From Bacteroidota bacterium (lineage in GTDB: Bacteria > Bacteroidota > Bacteroidia > Palsa-965): a stretch of 50,829 bases of DNA. The notes under the pieces are model-generated. The model was not told the DNA's origin and searched no databases. It worked only from the letters and a program-made list of their open reading frames with translations. The stretch spans positions 1 to 50,829 of the forward strand of contig JAAFIA010000002.1 in assembly GCA_013298545.1 (NCBI GenBank), read 5' to 3'. The number at the start of each line of letters is the position of its first letter. Position 1 is the stretch's first letter. Positions 44,156 through 50,829 of this stretch are shown piece after piece. The position numbers were made by a program, and so were the translations under genes.

Positions 44156-45564
44156 ATGTTAAACAGAATCCGTGGTTGTTTTTCGCATTAGGCGTTTGCG
44201 CGTTGATTGTGCTTCCGTTTTTGTTTATGGAAGGTATGTTTGCCGATGGGCTTTTGTATGCGGCGGTGAGTCGGAATTATAATGCGGGTATTGGTTCGTT
44301 TTGGGAGATGTCTTTTAGTTCTACCATACACACATCCTTTCATGAACAGCCGCCCTTATTGTTTTTTCTTCAGGGTTTCTTTTTTCGTGCCCTCGGCGAT
44401 TCGTTTTATACCGAACGGTTTTATGATTTGCTGATGTTTTTGCTCTGCTTGTTTTTGCTCTTGCGCATCTGGCGGCTGTTCTCCAAAGAATCGGGATGGT
44501 TGGTGGTGGTGTCTTGGCTACTTATGCCCACGGTGTCGTTTGCGTTTATCAACAATTTGGAAGAGGCGACAATGACGGTTTTTGTTTTGGCGGCGTTTGT
44601 GCATTTGATTCGAGCCTTGCACTTGAAACAGAAGCCGATGTTACATTTGTTTGTGGCGGGTGTATGGCTAGTTTTAGCGGGAATGACCAAAGGTGTTCAA
44701 GGATTGTTTTTGATTGCTGCGCCAGCGTTTTGGTTTTTGTGTTTGCGTGATGTGTCGTTTTGGGAAACGGTTAAACGTTCGGTTTGGCTTGTTTTGCCCT
44801 TGTTGCTTTTTTCTGCGTTTGTTTTTTATTACGAGCCTGCATACCGAAGTTTTGAAGCGTATTTCGCAAGTCGTTTTGGGAAAACATTTTCGGGCATTTT
44901 GAACACGAGCGATTCGCGTTTTTTTCTACTGAATGCGTTGGTGCAGCAATTGCTTTTGCCGCTTGCTTTTTGCTTGCTTTTATATTTCATCTTCCGCAAA
45001 CGCCTGAAAAACACGACGGGCTGGAAAACACATAGCGGCTTAATTTTATTTCTGCTGGCGTGTGGTTTCTCGGGTATTTTGCCGTTGATGGTAACCCTCG
45101 AGCAACGTACATTTTATTTGGTTACGGGTTTGCCGTTCTTGGCCTTAGCGGCGGGTGTGTGGCTGATTCCGCAGGTGCGTGAGTTGCGTTACGAAACACA
45201 GATGCGCGGGGGCTTGCGGGGGGCAATGGTGGTTTCGGGTTTCGGCTTATGGTTTATTGCGGCGGTGTTAACGGTGGTGTTTGCCGGAAAACCAAAACGC
45301 GATGCGGATTTTATTCACGACATCAACCTTGTTGCTCAGGAAATCGGTAAAAACAAAACCCTTGTTGTTGATGATAAACTCTACAACAATTGGGGCATGA
45401 CGAATTATGCCATGCGGTTTCATCAATTGGCTTTTACCACAAGTCTCGAATCGGAATGGGTGGTTTCGTTGGGTGCAAAACAAGATTCTTCTTTGCTTGC
45501 AAGCGAACAAAACAAAAACTTGCGTTTGCTTCGTTTGTATAAAAGAGTGCCGCTCAAAAAATAA
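44152..45564 (+). CDS. GT39-type polytopic glycosyltransferase
   Basis: The 470-residue protein has about eleven membrane helices. The first outer loop contains FADGLLYAAVSRNYNAGIGSFWEM and HTSFHEQPPLLFFLQGF, i.e. the Asp-Gly and the H-x-Q-P-P-L motif of ArnT/GT39/GT83-type glycosyltransferases, which use lipid-linked sugars on the periplasmic side. It has a soluble tail of about 90 residues. It overlaps the MORN-like lipoprotein gene by 4 bases (ATGA), so it is in the same operon. It is the third such membrane protein in the window; sugar and acceptor are unknown. Confidence 0.8.
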   Translation: MNVKQNPWLFFALGVCALIVLPFLFMEGMFADGLLYAAVSRNYNAGIGSFWEMSFSSTIHTSFHEQPPLLFFLQGFFFRALGDSFYTERFYDLLMFLLCLFLLLRIWRLFSKESGWLVVVSWLLMPTVSFAFINNLEEATMTVFVLAAFVHLIRALHLKQKPMLHLFVAGVWLVLAGMTKGVQGLFLIAAPAFWFLCLRDVSFWETVKRSVWLVLPLLLFSAFVFYYEPAYRSFEAYFASRFGKTFSGILNTSDSRFFLLNALVQQLLLPLAFCLLLYFIFRKRLKNTTGWKTHSGLILFLLACGFSGILPLMVTLEQRTFYLVTGLPFLALAAGVWLIPQVRELRYETQMRGGLRGAMVVSGFGLWFIAAVLTVVFAGKPKRDADFIHDINLVAQEIGKNKTLVVDDKLYNNWGMTNYAMRFHQLAFTTSLESEWVVSLGAKQDSSLLASEQNKNLRLLRLYKRVPLKK

Positions 45565-45611
45565 GTCTTTTTTATTGCTGGTTTTTTTCTATTCTTGTTA
45601 AAAAAAGAGCC

Positions 45612-46169
45612 ATGACTCGTTTTCTATTCTTTCTTGTATTTTGCTTCTGCACAAGCAAAATCGCTGCGCAAACAACTACCGACACGCTCAAACACAAACG
45701 TTTTTTTGAACTCAGTTTCGGACAATCGGTCTTGTTTATTTCCGATAGTAAAGTCATCAACATCCGTAACCAATCGGCGGTTGTAGTACCAACAAGTGCG
45801 ATTTTATTTTTTGCCGAATTTCGTCCCGATAAAATCATACGCATTCCGGTTTTCTTCAACTTGCCTACGGAGAGCAAACAGTTCTTGGTAAACGGGCAAT
45901 TGGTGAATGAAAAATCGAATCCAACATTTGGTACGGGTTTAGAGTTTCGTTTGTTTAAACTTGGCCTCGATGCCAAATCGAGTATTGAATTGGAAGTTGG
46001 GCCACTCGCGAGTGTTATTGTTCCAAAAGGGAAAATGCGCGTTTTACCATTGCTAGCCGGTCGTTTTCGCATTCGTCGCGGCGAAAATTTTGTGATGTAT
46101 GTGGGCGGAAGCTATTCGTTTGGCATCAATACGTTTGGCTTGCTTTATGGAACAGGAACCATTTTTTAA
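45612..46169 (+). CDS. Secreted/outer membrane hypothetical protein
   Basis: The 185-residue protein has a signal peptide (residues 1-19, ending KIAAQ) and a beta-strand-rich body (FFELSFGQSVLFI, NPTFGTGLEFRLFKLGL, IELEVGPLASVIV, ENFVMYVGGSYSFGINTFGLLYG) that ends in a final Phe, as in small beta-barrels. No lipobox and no T9SS tail. It starts 47 bases after the GT39 gene and is followed 9 bases later by a Zn-ribbon protein gene. The family is not recognised. Confidence 0.6.
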   Translation: MTRFLFFLVFCFCTSKIAAQTTTDTLKHKRFFELSFGQSVLFISDSKVINIRNQSAVVVPTSAILFFAEFRPDKIIRIPVFFNLPTESKQFLVNGQLVNEKSNPTFGTGLEFRLFKLGLDAKSSIELEVGPLASVIVPKGKMRVLPLLAGRFRIRRGENFVMYVGGSYSFGINTFGLLYGTGTIF

Positions 46170-46178
46170 TTTTTACAG

Positions 46179-46946
46179 ATGTACATACAAGAAGTTTCGA
46201 TAGAAAATAAATCGGGAGGCATTAGCGATTCTTTCTTGGACGCGTTTGATTTGTTAATGGATTTTTACCGAGGAAGCGGACAAACGCAAGGAAGGGTTGA
46301 ATCGCAATATGTTTCGGGAAATAAAATTTACGCACTTCCTTTCACACACGAAAAGAATGCGCTAGATAAGCAACACAATAACTTTTATGTGAATCGGCAA
46401 CTGCGTTACCTTGAAGACTTGGCGCAAAATTCATTGGAAATAAAAACCCTTGGAAAATCATCCGCAGAATATGAGGGACCTTGTGCCTGTGCAAAACCTT
46501 CTTTTTATATTCTCGAAACAAATCGACATCGTATTGGCTCGCCTTTGATTTGTGGTTCATGTAATGGTTGTGTTCCCTTGTATCGTATTCCTGTTTACGA
46601 AGATCACGGCTATAGGCTTTTGCTGAGTTGGGAGACAAACTATCAATCTTGCGACGCATTGCAGAGAAATTGTGAAGTTGGTGAGCGTTGGGCTTTAAAT
46701 CAAATGCAGTATTTTGATTCTCCGCTTTCAAAACAGGGCCGCGAACTTTGTGCTGGTATCACCAGCCGAACACAAATTCCGACATACTATTTTTTGCATA
46801 ACTATCGGCTTGTGAAAGACAAATTAGCCGAACACAAATGTCCCTGTTGCGGGAAGAAATGGGTTTTAAAGTCAACTTTACAGGATGAGTATGATTACAA
46901 ATGTGATGCTTGTCATTTAATCTCCTGTGTTTCTAAGAGGTCTTAA
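46179..46946 (+). CDS. Zn-ribbon protein, possibly DUF2310 family
   Basis: The 255-residue cytoplasmic protein ends in a cysteine zinc ribbon: CPCCGKKW (about residues 220-227) and CDACH about 20 residues later, with a further Cys. A central part carries two more paired sites, GPCACAK and CGSCNGCVPLYRIP, so up to about ten cysteines could hold metal. Length, a start like MYIQEVSIEN and the C-terminal ribbon resemble the DUF2310 group, annotated as possibly nucleic-acid binding. I am not certain of the family. It follows the previous gene by 9 bases. The last 125 bases before the next gene hold no convincing CDS. Confidence 0.55.
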   Translation: MYIQEVSIENKSGGISDSFLDAFDLLMDFYRGSGQTQGRVESQYVSGNKIYALPFTHEKNALDKQHNNFYVNRQLRYLEDLAQNSLEIKTLGKSSAEYEGPCACAKPSFYILETNRHRIGSPLICGSCNGCVPLYRIPVYEDHGYRLLLSWETNYQSCDALQRNCEVGERWALNQMQYFDSPLSKQGRELCAGITSRTQIPTYYFLHNYRLVKDKLAEHKCPCCGKKWVLKSTLQDEYDYKCDACHLISCVSKRS

Positions 46947-47053
46947 AAGCACTGTTTTTTAAGCATTGTTGCACAGGAAGGCATTCCGATTTCTCGGGAT
47001 CTGTGGAACGTATTTTATCCGAAACATAAAACTTCTATGCCATTCGGAATCCT

Positions 47054-47061
47054 TATCTTTG
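47054..47061 (+). promoter_or_regulatory. -7 promoter element (TATCTTTG) before the epimerase-CBS gene
   Basis: TATCTTTG is a perfect TAnnTTTG and ends 10 bases before the ATG at 47072. It would drive the three-gene sugar-acid cassette; no clear -33 element. Confidence 0.5.
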
Positions 47062-47071
47062 CCTCTGATTT

Positions 47072-48088
47072 ATGAAAATCTCCGCTTCCATTTATTCAAG
47101 CCCCGATCGAAGTTTAGCAGCTATTGTTGCTGATTTGGATGCGCATGGTATCGAGTATTTTCATGTCGATTGCAACGACGATCCGAAGGTGTTTGAAGAC
47201 ATTGATTTCATTCGTCAGCATTCAAAAACTCCGATTGATTTACACATCATTACAGCCGATCCCGAAAAGTACTTTTCGCTTCTGGCACAACATCCGCCCG
47301 ATTATGTAACGTTTCAATACGAAGACGTTGCCGACAAATCGGTGCTCAAACGCATTCCGAAAAATGTGGCGCGGCGTTTGGGCTTTGCCATTACTGCGGT
47401 TTCCGATCCGGCAGTGTTTGAGGAGTACGCCGATGTGTTTGATTTTGTTTTGCTTATGGCAACCATTCCGGGCAAAAGTGGCGGTTCGTTTAACAAAGAT
47501 ATTTTCCGAAAAATCAGACAAGTAAAAAAGCGGTGGCCCGAAAAACGGGTGCATGTTGACGGTGGCGTAAACGGCGAAGTCTCGTTTATTCTGCGCAACA
47601 TGGGCGTTTATGCTTCGGTCTCTGGCTCGTATTTGTTTAAAGCTGCAAGCATTGGTCTGGCATTGCTCAACCTGAAATCGAACGAACATGAATCGCATTT
47701 TCAAGTGCGCGATTTTATGTTGGAGGTAAATGAAATTCCGACCTTGCTTCCGCAAATGCGTTCGTTCGAAAATATCTTGCGCAGCATTGAAGTGGCGGGT
47801 TTGGGCTTTACCATTTTGGTGGACGAAAAAAATACGCTTCAAGGAATCATTAGCAACGCAGATGTGCGCAAAGGTTTGCTAAAAAATATTGATACTATCG
47901 AATCGATTACGGCAAACGATCTGACCAATTACCATCCGGTAACGGTCAACGAAAATGCGAGTGTACAAGATTTGTTGCGTTTAATTAAATCCAAACAATT
48001 TCCGATTTCTTATTTGCCTGTTGTCAACGACCAAAACGCGGTTACAGGCGCACTTACATTCTTCAACCTGATTAAAGGCGAGGCGTAA
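47072..48088 (+). CDS. Ribulose-phosphate 3-epimerase-like barrel fused to a CBS-domain pair
   Basis: The 338-residue protein has a TIM barrel (about 1-205) like pentulose-phosphate 3-epimerase: ISASIYS at the start, metal-site residues His31 and Asp33 (FHVDCND), His58 (IDLHII), the phosphate loop MATIPGKSGGSF and Asp163 in VHVDGGV. The loops differ from housekeeping Rpe: the usual DVMDG reads DCNDD and ITVHVE reads VTFQYE. Residues 210-338 form two CBS motifs (GIISNADVRKG, PVTVNENASVQDLL, YLPVVNDQNAVTGAL) like those of KdsD arabinose-5-phosphate isomerase. A DAHP-synthase-like gene follows 26 bases on. It probably epimerises or isomerises a sugar phosphate feeding that enzyme. Confidence 0.82.
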   Translation: MKISASIYSSPDRSLAAIVADLDAHGIEYFHVDCNDDPKVFEDIDFIRQHSKTPIDLHIITADPEKYFSLLAQHPPDYVTFQYEDVADKSVLKRIPKNVARRLGFAITAVSDPAVFEEYADVFDFVLLMATIPGKSGGSFNKDIFRKIRQVKKRWPEKRVHVDGGVNGEVSFILRNMGVYASVSGSYLFKAASIGLALLNLKSNEHESHFQVRDFMLEVNEIPTLLPQMRSFENILRSIEVAGLGFTILVDEKNTLQGIISNADVRKGLLKNIDTIESITANDLTNYHPVTVNENASVQDLLRLIKSKQFPISYLPVVNDQNAVTGALTFFNLIKGEA

Positions 48089-48114
48089 CAAGCCTTGTAC
48101 AAAAAATAATAAGC

Positions 48115-49116
48115 ATGATTATAGAACTTAAATCGTCTGTTTCCGAAGCACGTGCGCAGGAACTTGCACAACAAGCCAAAGCATTTTGTATTCATTATGA
48201 TGGTCGCTGGACACTCATCACATCGTCGTCGCTGAAAGCACTCGATCCTTCGTTTGAAAGCGAAACCGAGCGTTTTACGGTGCTTGCCGATGATATTCAA
48301 TTGGCTTCGCGGGTGTGGAAAAAAGAAACGCGCACCATTACGCTTCCAAACGGAATTGCCTTGGGCGGTTCTACGGGCAATACGATTCTGATTGGCGGGC
48401 CTTGCTCGGTTGAGTCGGAAGAGCAGATTGAGCAGAGTGCGCAATTGATGGTGGAGCTTGGTGTTTCGACCTTGCGGGCGGGTGCATACAAGCCGCGCAC
48501 ATCGCCTTATACGTTTCAAGGAATGGGCTTAGATGGCTTGAAGTTGTTGGCGAAAATGCGCGAGAAATATGGCTTAAACGTGATTACGGAAGTGCGCGAC
48601 GCTACGCATATTGAAGAAATTATTGAGCATAGTGATATTATTCAGATTGGTGCAAAGTCGATGTACGATCATGGTATTTTGAAGCGTTGCGGAAAAACAC
48701 AGAAGCCGGTTTTATTGAAACGTGGCTTTGGAACAACCTTGCAAGAATTTGTGCAGTGCGCCGAGTTTATTTTGTCGGGTGGCAATCCGAATGTGATTTT
48801 GTGTGAGCGTGGTTTACGCACATTTGAAACCAAAACGCGTTTTACACTTGATTTGTGTGGTGCGGCGTGGATGAAGGAATACACCAACTTGCCGATTATT
48901 TTGGATCCAAGTCATGCCATTGGGTATGCGTATGGCGTTCCTGATTTGGCGCGGGCGTGTTGCGCGATGGGTGTAGATGGTTTGTTGATTGAAGTGCATC
49001 CAAATCCGAAAGTCGCGAAATCGGATGCGTCGCAACAATTAAATCACGATGAGTTTCGTGCGTTGGCGGGATCGCTGAAGGCGGTTGCGCAAGCGGTTGG
49101 AAAACGAATTGCTTAA
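48115..49116 (+). CDS. Type I-beta DAHP synthase-like aldolase (3-deoxy sugar-acid synthase)
   Basis: The 333-residue enzyme has a small N-terminal ferredoxin-like domain (about 1-75) and a KDO8P/DAHP synthase barrel. Conserved marks: GGPCSVES (metal Cys97), AGAYKPRTSPYTFQG, LKRGFGTTLQEF, ILCERGLRTFET, DPSHAIG (metal His), EVHPNP (metal Glu) and KSDASQQL (metal Asp). It condenses phosphoenolpyruvate with an aldose phosphate, normally erythrose-4-phosphate for the shikimate pathway. The stretch usually written QIGARNMQNF reads QIGAKSMYDH, and RNTLDLS reads RFTLDLC, so the aldehyde-side pocket is altered. Flanked by a sugar-phosphate epimerase-CBS and a KdsC-like phosphatase, it may instead make a KDO-like acid. 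Confidence 0.88.
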   Translation: MIIELKSSVSEARAQELAQQAKAFCIHYDGRWTLITSSSLKALDPSFESETERFTVLADDIQLASRVWKKETRTITLPNGIALGGSTGNTILIGGPCSVESEEQIEQSAQLMVELGVSTLRAGAYKPRTSPYTFQGMGLDGLKLLAKMREKYGLNVITEVRDATHIEEIIEHSDIIQIGAKSMYDHGILKRCGKTQKPVLLKRGFGTTLQEFVQCAEFILSGGNPNVILCERGLRTFETKTRFTLDLCGAAWMKEYTNLPIILDPSHAIGYAYGVPDLARACCAMGVDGLLIEVHPNPKVAKSDASQQLNHDEFRALAGSLKAVAQAVGKRIA

Positions 49117-49126
49117 TTTTTTTGCG

Positions 49127-49759
49127 ATGGACGTGTTTGCAGCAAATCTCTCTTTTTTGAAACAACAGTTTCCAGCAATTCATTTTCCAGCAGGAACTAG
49201 CGTGGCGGATTTAGTGTTTATTTCAGACGCAACAAAAATTCCGACAGATTTATTGTTGCGTGTAGATTTGGAAAAACGCGAAGCCATGCGCAGCAAAAAT
49301 ATTCGTTTGGTTGTTTTTGATATTGATGGGGTAATGACGGATGGCGGCATGTTTTATACGGAAAGTGGCGATGAGTTTAAAAAGTTTAATGCGAAAGATG
49401 GTTTAGCGGTGCGGGCATTGGCCAAACGTGGCATTGCAACAGGAATTATTTCGCATGGTTTCAATACAAATTTGATTCAGCGTCGCGCAGAGCGGTTGTT
49501 GATTGAGCGCGTGGCGGTTGATGCCGTTACACCCAAATTGGAAACATTAAATCGTTGGTGCGCAGAATTAAATATTACACCACAGGATGTGTGTTTTATT
49601 GGCGATGATTTGAACGATACCGACATCATTCAAGCGGTTGGATTTAGTGCTTGTCCGGCAGATGCTGTTGCTGGTGTAAAAGCCATGGTGCATGTTATTT
49701 TGCGGGCGGGTGGCGGCGCGGGTTGTGTGCGGGAGTTGGTCGATGTGTATTTGAGTTGA
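49127..49759 (+). CDS. KdsC-like HAD phosphatase with N-terminal extension
   Basis: The 210-residue protein (from ATG 49127, MDVFAANLS) has an extension of about 60 residues and then a HAD domain of the KdsC type. Motif I is VVFDIDGVMTDGG with the two catalytic Asp; FNAKDGLAVRALAKRG follows. Motif II reads IISHGFNT, where KdsC has ITGR, keeping a Ser/Thr; motif III Lys is in TPKLETL; motif IV is GDDLNDTDI. It ends GGGAGCVRELVD as in KdsC. KdsC removes phosphate from KDO-8-phosphate. Its start is 10 bases after the DAHP-synthase-like gene, completing an isomerase-synthase-phosphatase set. Substrate specificity cannot be read. Confidence 0.85.
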   Translation: MDVFAANLSFLKQQFPAIHFPAGTSVADLVFISDATKIPTDLLLRVDLEKREAMRSKNIRLVVFDIDGVMTDGGMFYTESGDEFKKFNAKDGLAVRALAKRGIATGIISHGFNTNLIQRRAERLLIERVAVDAVTPKLETLNRWCAELNITPQDVCFIGDDLNDTDIIQAVGFSACPADAVAGVKAMVHVILRAGGGAGCVRELVDVYLS

Positions 49760-49800
49760 GTTTCTGTATTCCCTTTTTTGAACGCGTGTAAAAACAAAAA

Positions 49801-49830
49801 CCCCGTACCAGCAATGCCGATACGGGATCA
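49801..49830 (+). terminator. Weak terminator-like hairpin
   Basis: CCCGTA (49802-49807) and TACGGG (49821-49826) pair around a 13-base loop; the tail is TCATTTATTTT. It lies between the phosphatase gene and the convergent T9SS gene. Confidence 0.4.
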
Positions 49831-49849
49831 TTTATTTTATGCTTTCTAC

Positions 49850-50829
49850 TTACTGAACGACAACGCGCGTGTATGCAACGCCTTGTTCTGTTTGCAATTT
49901 GAGGTGGTAAATACCTGCTGCAAGGCCATTGACAGAAATTGAACGCGACTGTACGCCAATACCCTGTGTTCCGAATGATTCGAAGCGAACAAGTTTGCCT
50001 GACACATCAAAAAGCTCAACGGAAACTTTGCCCGCGGATGCCAGTTCAAATTTCACGTTCATCTGATCAGAAGATGGATTCGGATAAACCGAGAGGCCAA
50101 AATCCAAATCGTTTTCTGCGATGCTGGTCGGGTCTGTTCCCATAACGCGAATATCGTCTATCGCGATCAGGTTGTCATCAATATCATCGTGCAGGAATGC
50201 GATGTAAATGCTCTGCCCCGCATACTGTGCGAGTGAAACGTTAAACGGACGAAGACGACCAATCATGCGCGACGAATCCGAAGCCGGATCAAACTCGGTG
50301 TAGGTAGAATCCCAACCATGTATAAACGGGGCAAGCGGATTTGCGGTAGCTCCGGGATTGAACGTATAAGATGAAAATGCAAATGGTGCATTTTGGTTGT
50401 TTAGCGATGTGTATTCGCTGGCAACAAAAAGTGTATCGGTAAAATTATTGAGGTCGTTCTGGGTTGTCGAGACCACTATTTTGTACCCATCGAGGTAACG
50501 TGGCGTCTGGCGCGGGGCCGACTTCCAGTATAGTGTAGCATTCGCATCGATAATTTGAATGGACGGAAGAATCATCCAATTGCTGATCGGTGTTACACCG
50601 TCGTTGGTCCAAGAATTTGATCCCATACAAGAAACCTGTGCGGCTGTATCGTTATCGGAAAAAGGCTGTGTCCAAAACCATTCTCCGGGGCGACCACTGC
50701 TGCTGCCGTCGGCAAGTTGGTCAAGGTCATAGCTATACCAGTTTGTATCGTTGGATATTCCTGGAGGAAAAGTGCCGACTTGCATATAAACGGAAGGATC
50801 GGAATTAAAATCGCTGAACAGCAACGTAT
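49850..50829 (-). CDS. T9SS-secreted protein with choice-of-anchor J domain (5' end outside window)
   Basis: The visible 324 residues are the C-terminal part of a larger exported protein; the reading frame continues past the right edge. A jelly-roll-like domain contains WFWTQPFSDND, SNSWTNDGVTPISNWMILPSIQI and YKIVVSTTQND, then IYIAFLHDDIDDNLIAIDDIRVMG, which is the pattern of cleaved-adhesin / choice-of-anchor J domains. A T9SS type A tail follows (LSVYPNPSSDQMNVKF... GLAAGIYHLKLQTE). The protein is secreted through the type IX system and may bind carbohydrate or cell surfaces. The signal peptide and real start are not in the window. Confidence 0.85.
   Translation of the reverse strand, partial: TLLFSDFNSDPSVYMQVGTFPPGISNDTNWYSYDLDQLADGSSSGRPGEWFWTQPFSDNDTAAQVSCMGSNSWTNDGVTPISNWMILPSIQIIDANATLYWKSAPRQTPRYLDGYKIVVSTTQNDLNNFTDTLFVASEYTSLNNQNAPFAFSSYTFNPGATANPLAPFIHGWDSTYTEFDPASDSSRMIGRLRPFNVSLAQYAGQSIYIAFLHDDIDDNLIAIDDIRVMGTDPTSIAENDLDFGLSVYPNPSSDQMNVKFELASAGKVSVELFDVSGKLVRFESFGTQGIGVQSRSISVNGLAAGIYHLKLQTEQGVAYTRVVVQ

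Noticed and set aside
46947-47075. In-frame continuation of 42 codons after the stop of the Zn-ribbon gene, ending in ATGA with the next gene
   Set aside because: An open stretch of this length is expected by chance fairly often, it contains the -7 element of the next gene, and it has no own start codon.

Overview
The window is from a member of the Bacteroidota, probably a free-living or aquatic Flavobacteriia/Sphingobacteriia-type lineage. Three secreted proteins end in type IX secretion (T9SS) sorting domains. There are many short-signal lipoproteins and LytS/LytTR signalling, Shine-Dalgarno sites are largely absent, and TAnnTTTG-type -7 promoter elements recur. The gene order flippase-dut-nucleotidyltransferase-TPR-DUF4292-EnvC is familiar from this phylum. 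Base composition looks even, with no large foreign island.

Layout. 1-3.7 kb: the atpF-H-A-G part of the F1Fo ATP synthase operon (atpD/atpC are not in the window), closed by a strong terminator. 3.8-10.9 kb: a large T9SS-secreted protein, a secreted YD-like protein coupled to a CapA-type phosphoesterase, a thioredoxin-fold lipoprotein, and two envelope proteins, most separated by clear hairpin terminators. 10.9-16.5 kb: an MksFEB (Wadjet-like) condensin operon without the TOPRIM nuclease subunit, with a divergent DUF3137 gene. 17.7-22.7 kb: a STAS-like protein, a GT39-type membrane protein, and umuC and umuD separated by an unusual ~560-bp minisatellite. 22.9-28 kb: a GT2, a second GT39-like protein in tandem with a double-ATPase ABC protein, and a crotonase. 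28-30.8 kb: two paralogous lipoproteins flanking a T9SS beta-helix protein and a palindromic MITE. 30.9-38 kb: the conserved envelope operon. 38.2-41.9 kb: a propeller-type LytS sensor with a LytTR regulator. 41.9-46.9 kb: SnoaL-like lipoprotein, Crp/Fnr regulator, RidA, MORN-like lipoprotein, GT39, barrel-like protein and Zn-ribbon protein. 47.1-49.8 kb: an epimerase-CBS fusion, a DAHP-synthase-like enzyme and a KdsC-like phosphatase. 49.8 kb to the end: an incomplete T9SS cargo protein.

Most noteworthy items. (1) The 47-49.8 kb cassette has the parts of a 3-deoxy-sugar-acid (KDO-like) pathway, but with an Rpe-type barrel where KdsD would carry its SIS isomerase domain. (2) The UmuD homologue has lost both autoprotease residues and nearly all of the cleavable N-terminal arm, so it looks like a pre-formed UmuD'. 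(3) The heptamer minisatellite between umuC and umuD switches strand orientation halfway. (4) A 163-bp full-palindrome MITE has GAG-ending inverted repeats and a TTA target duplication. (5) The condensin operon lacks its nuclease and has repeated operator-like sites upstream.
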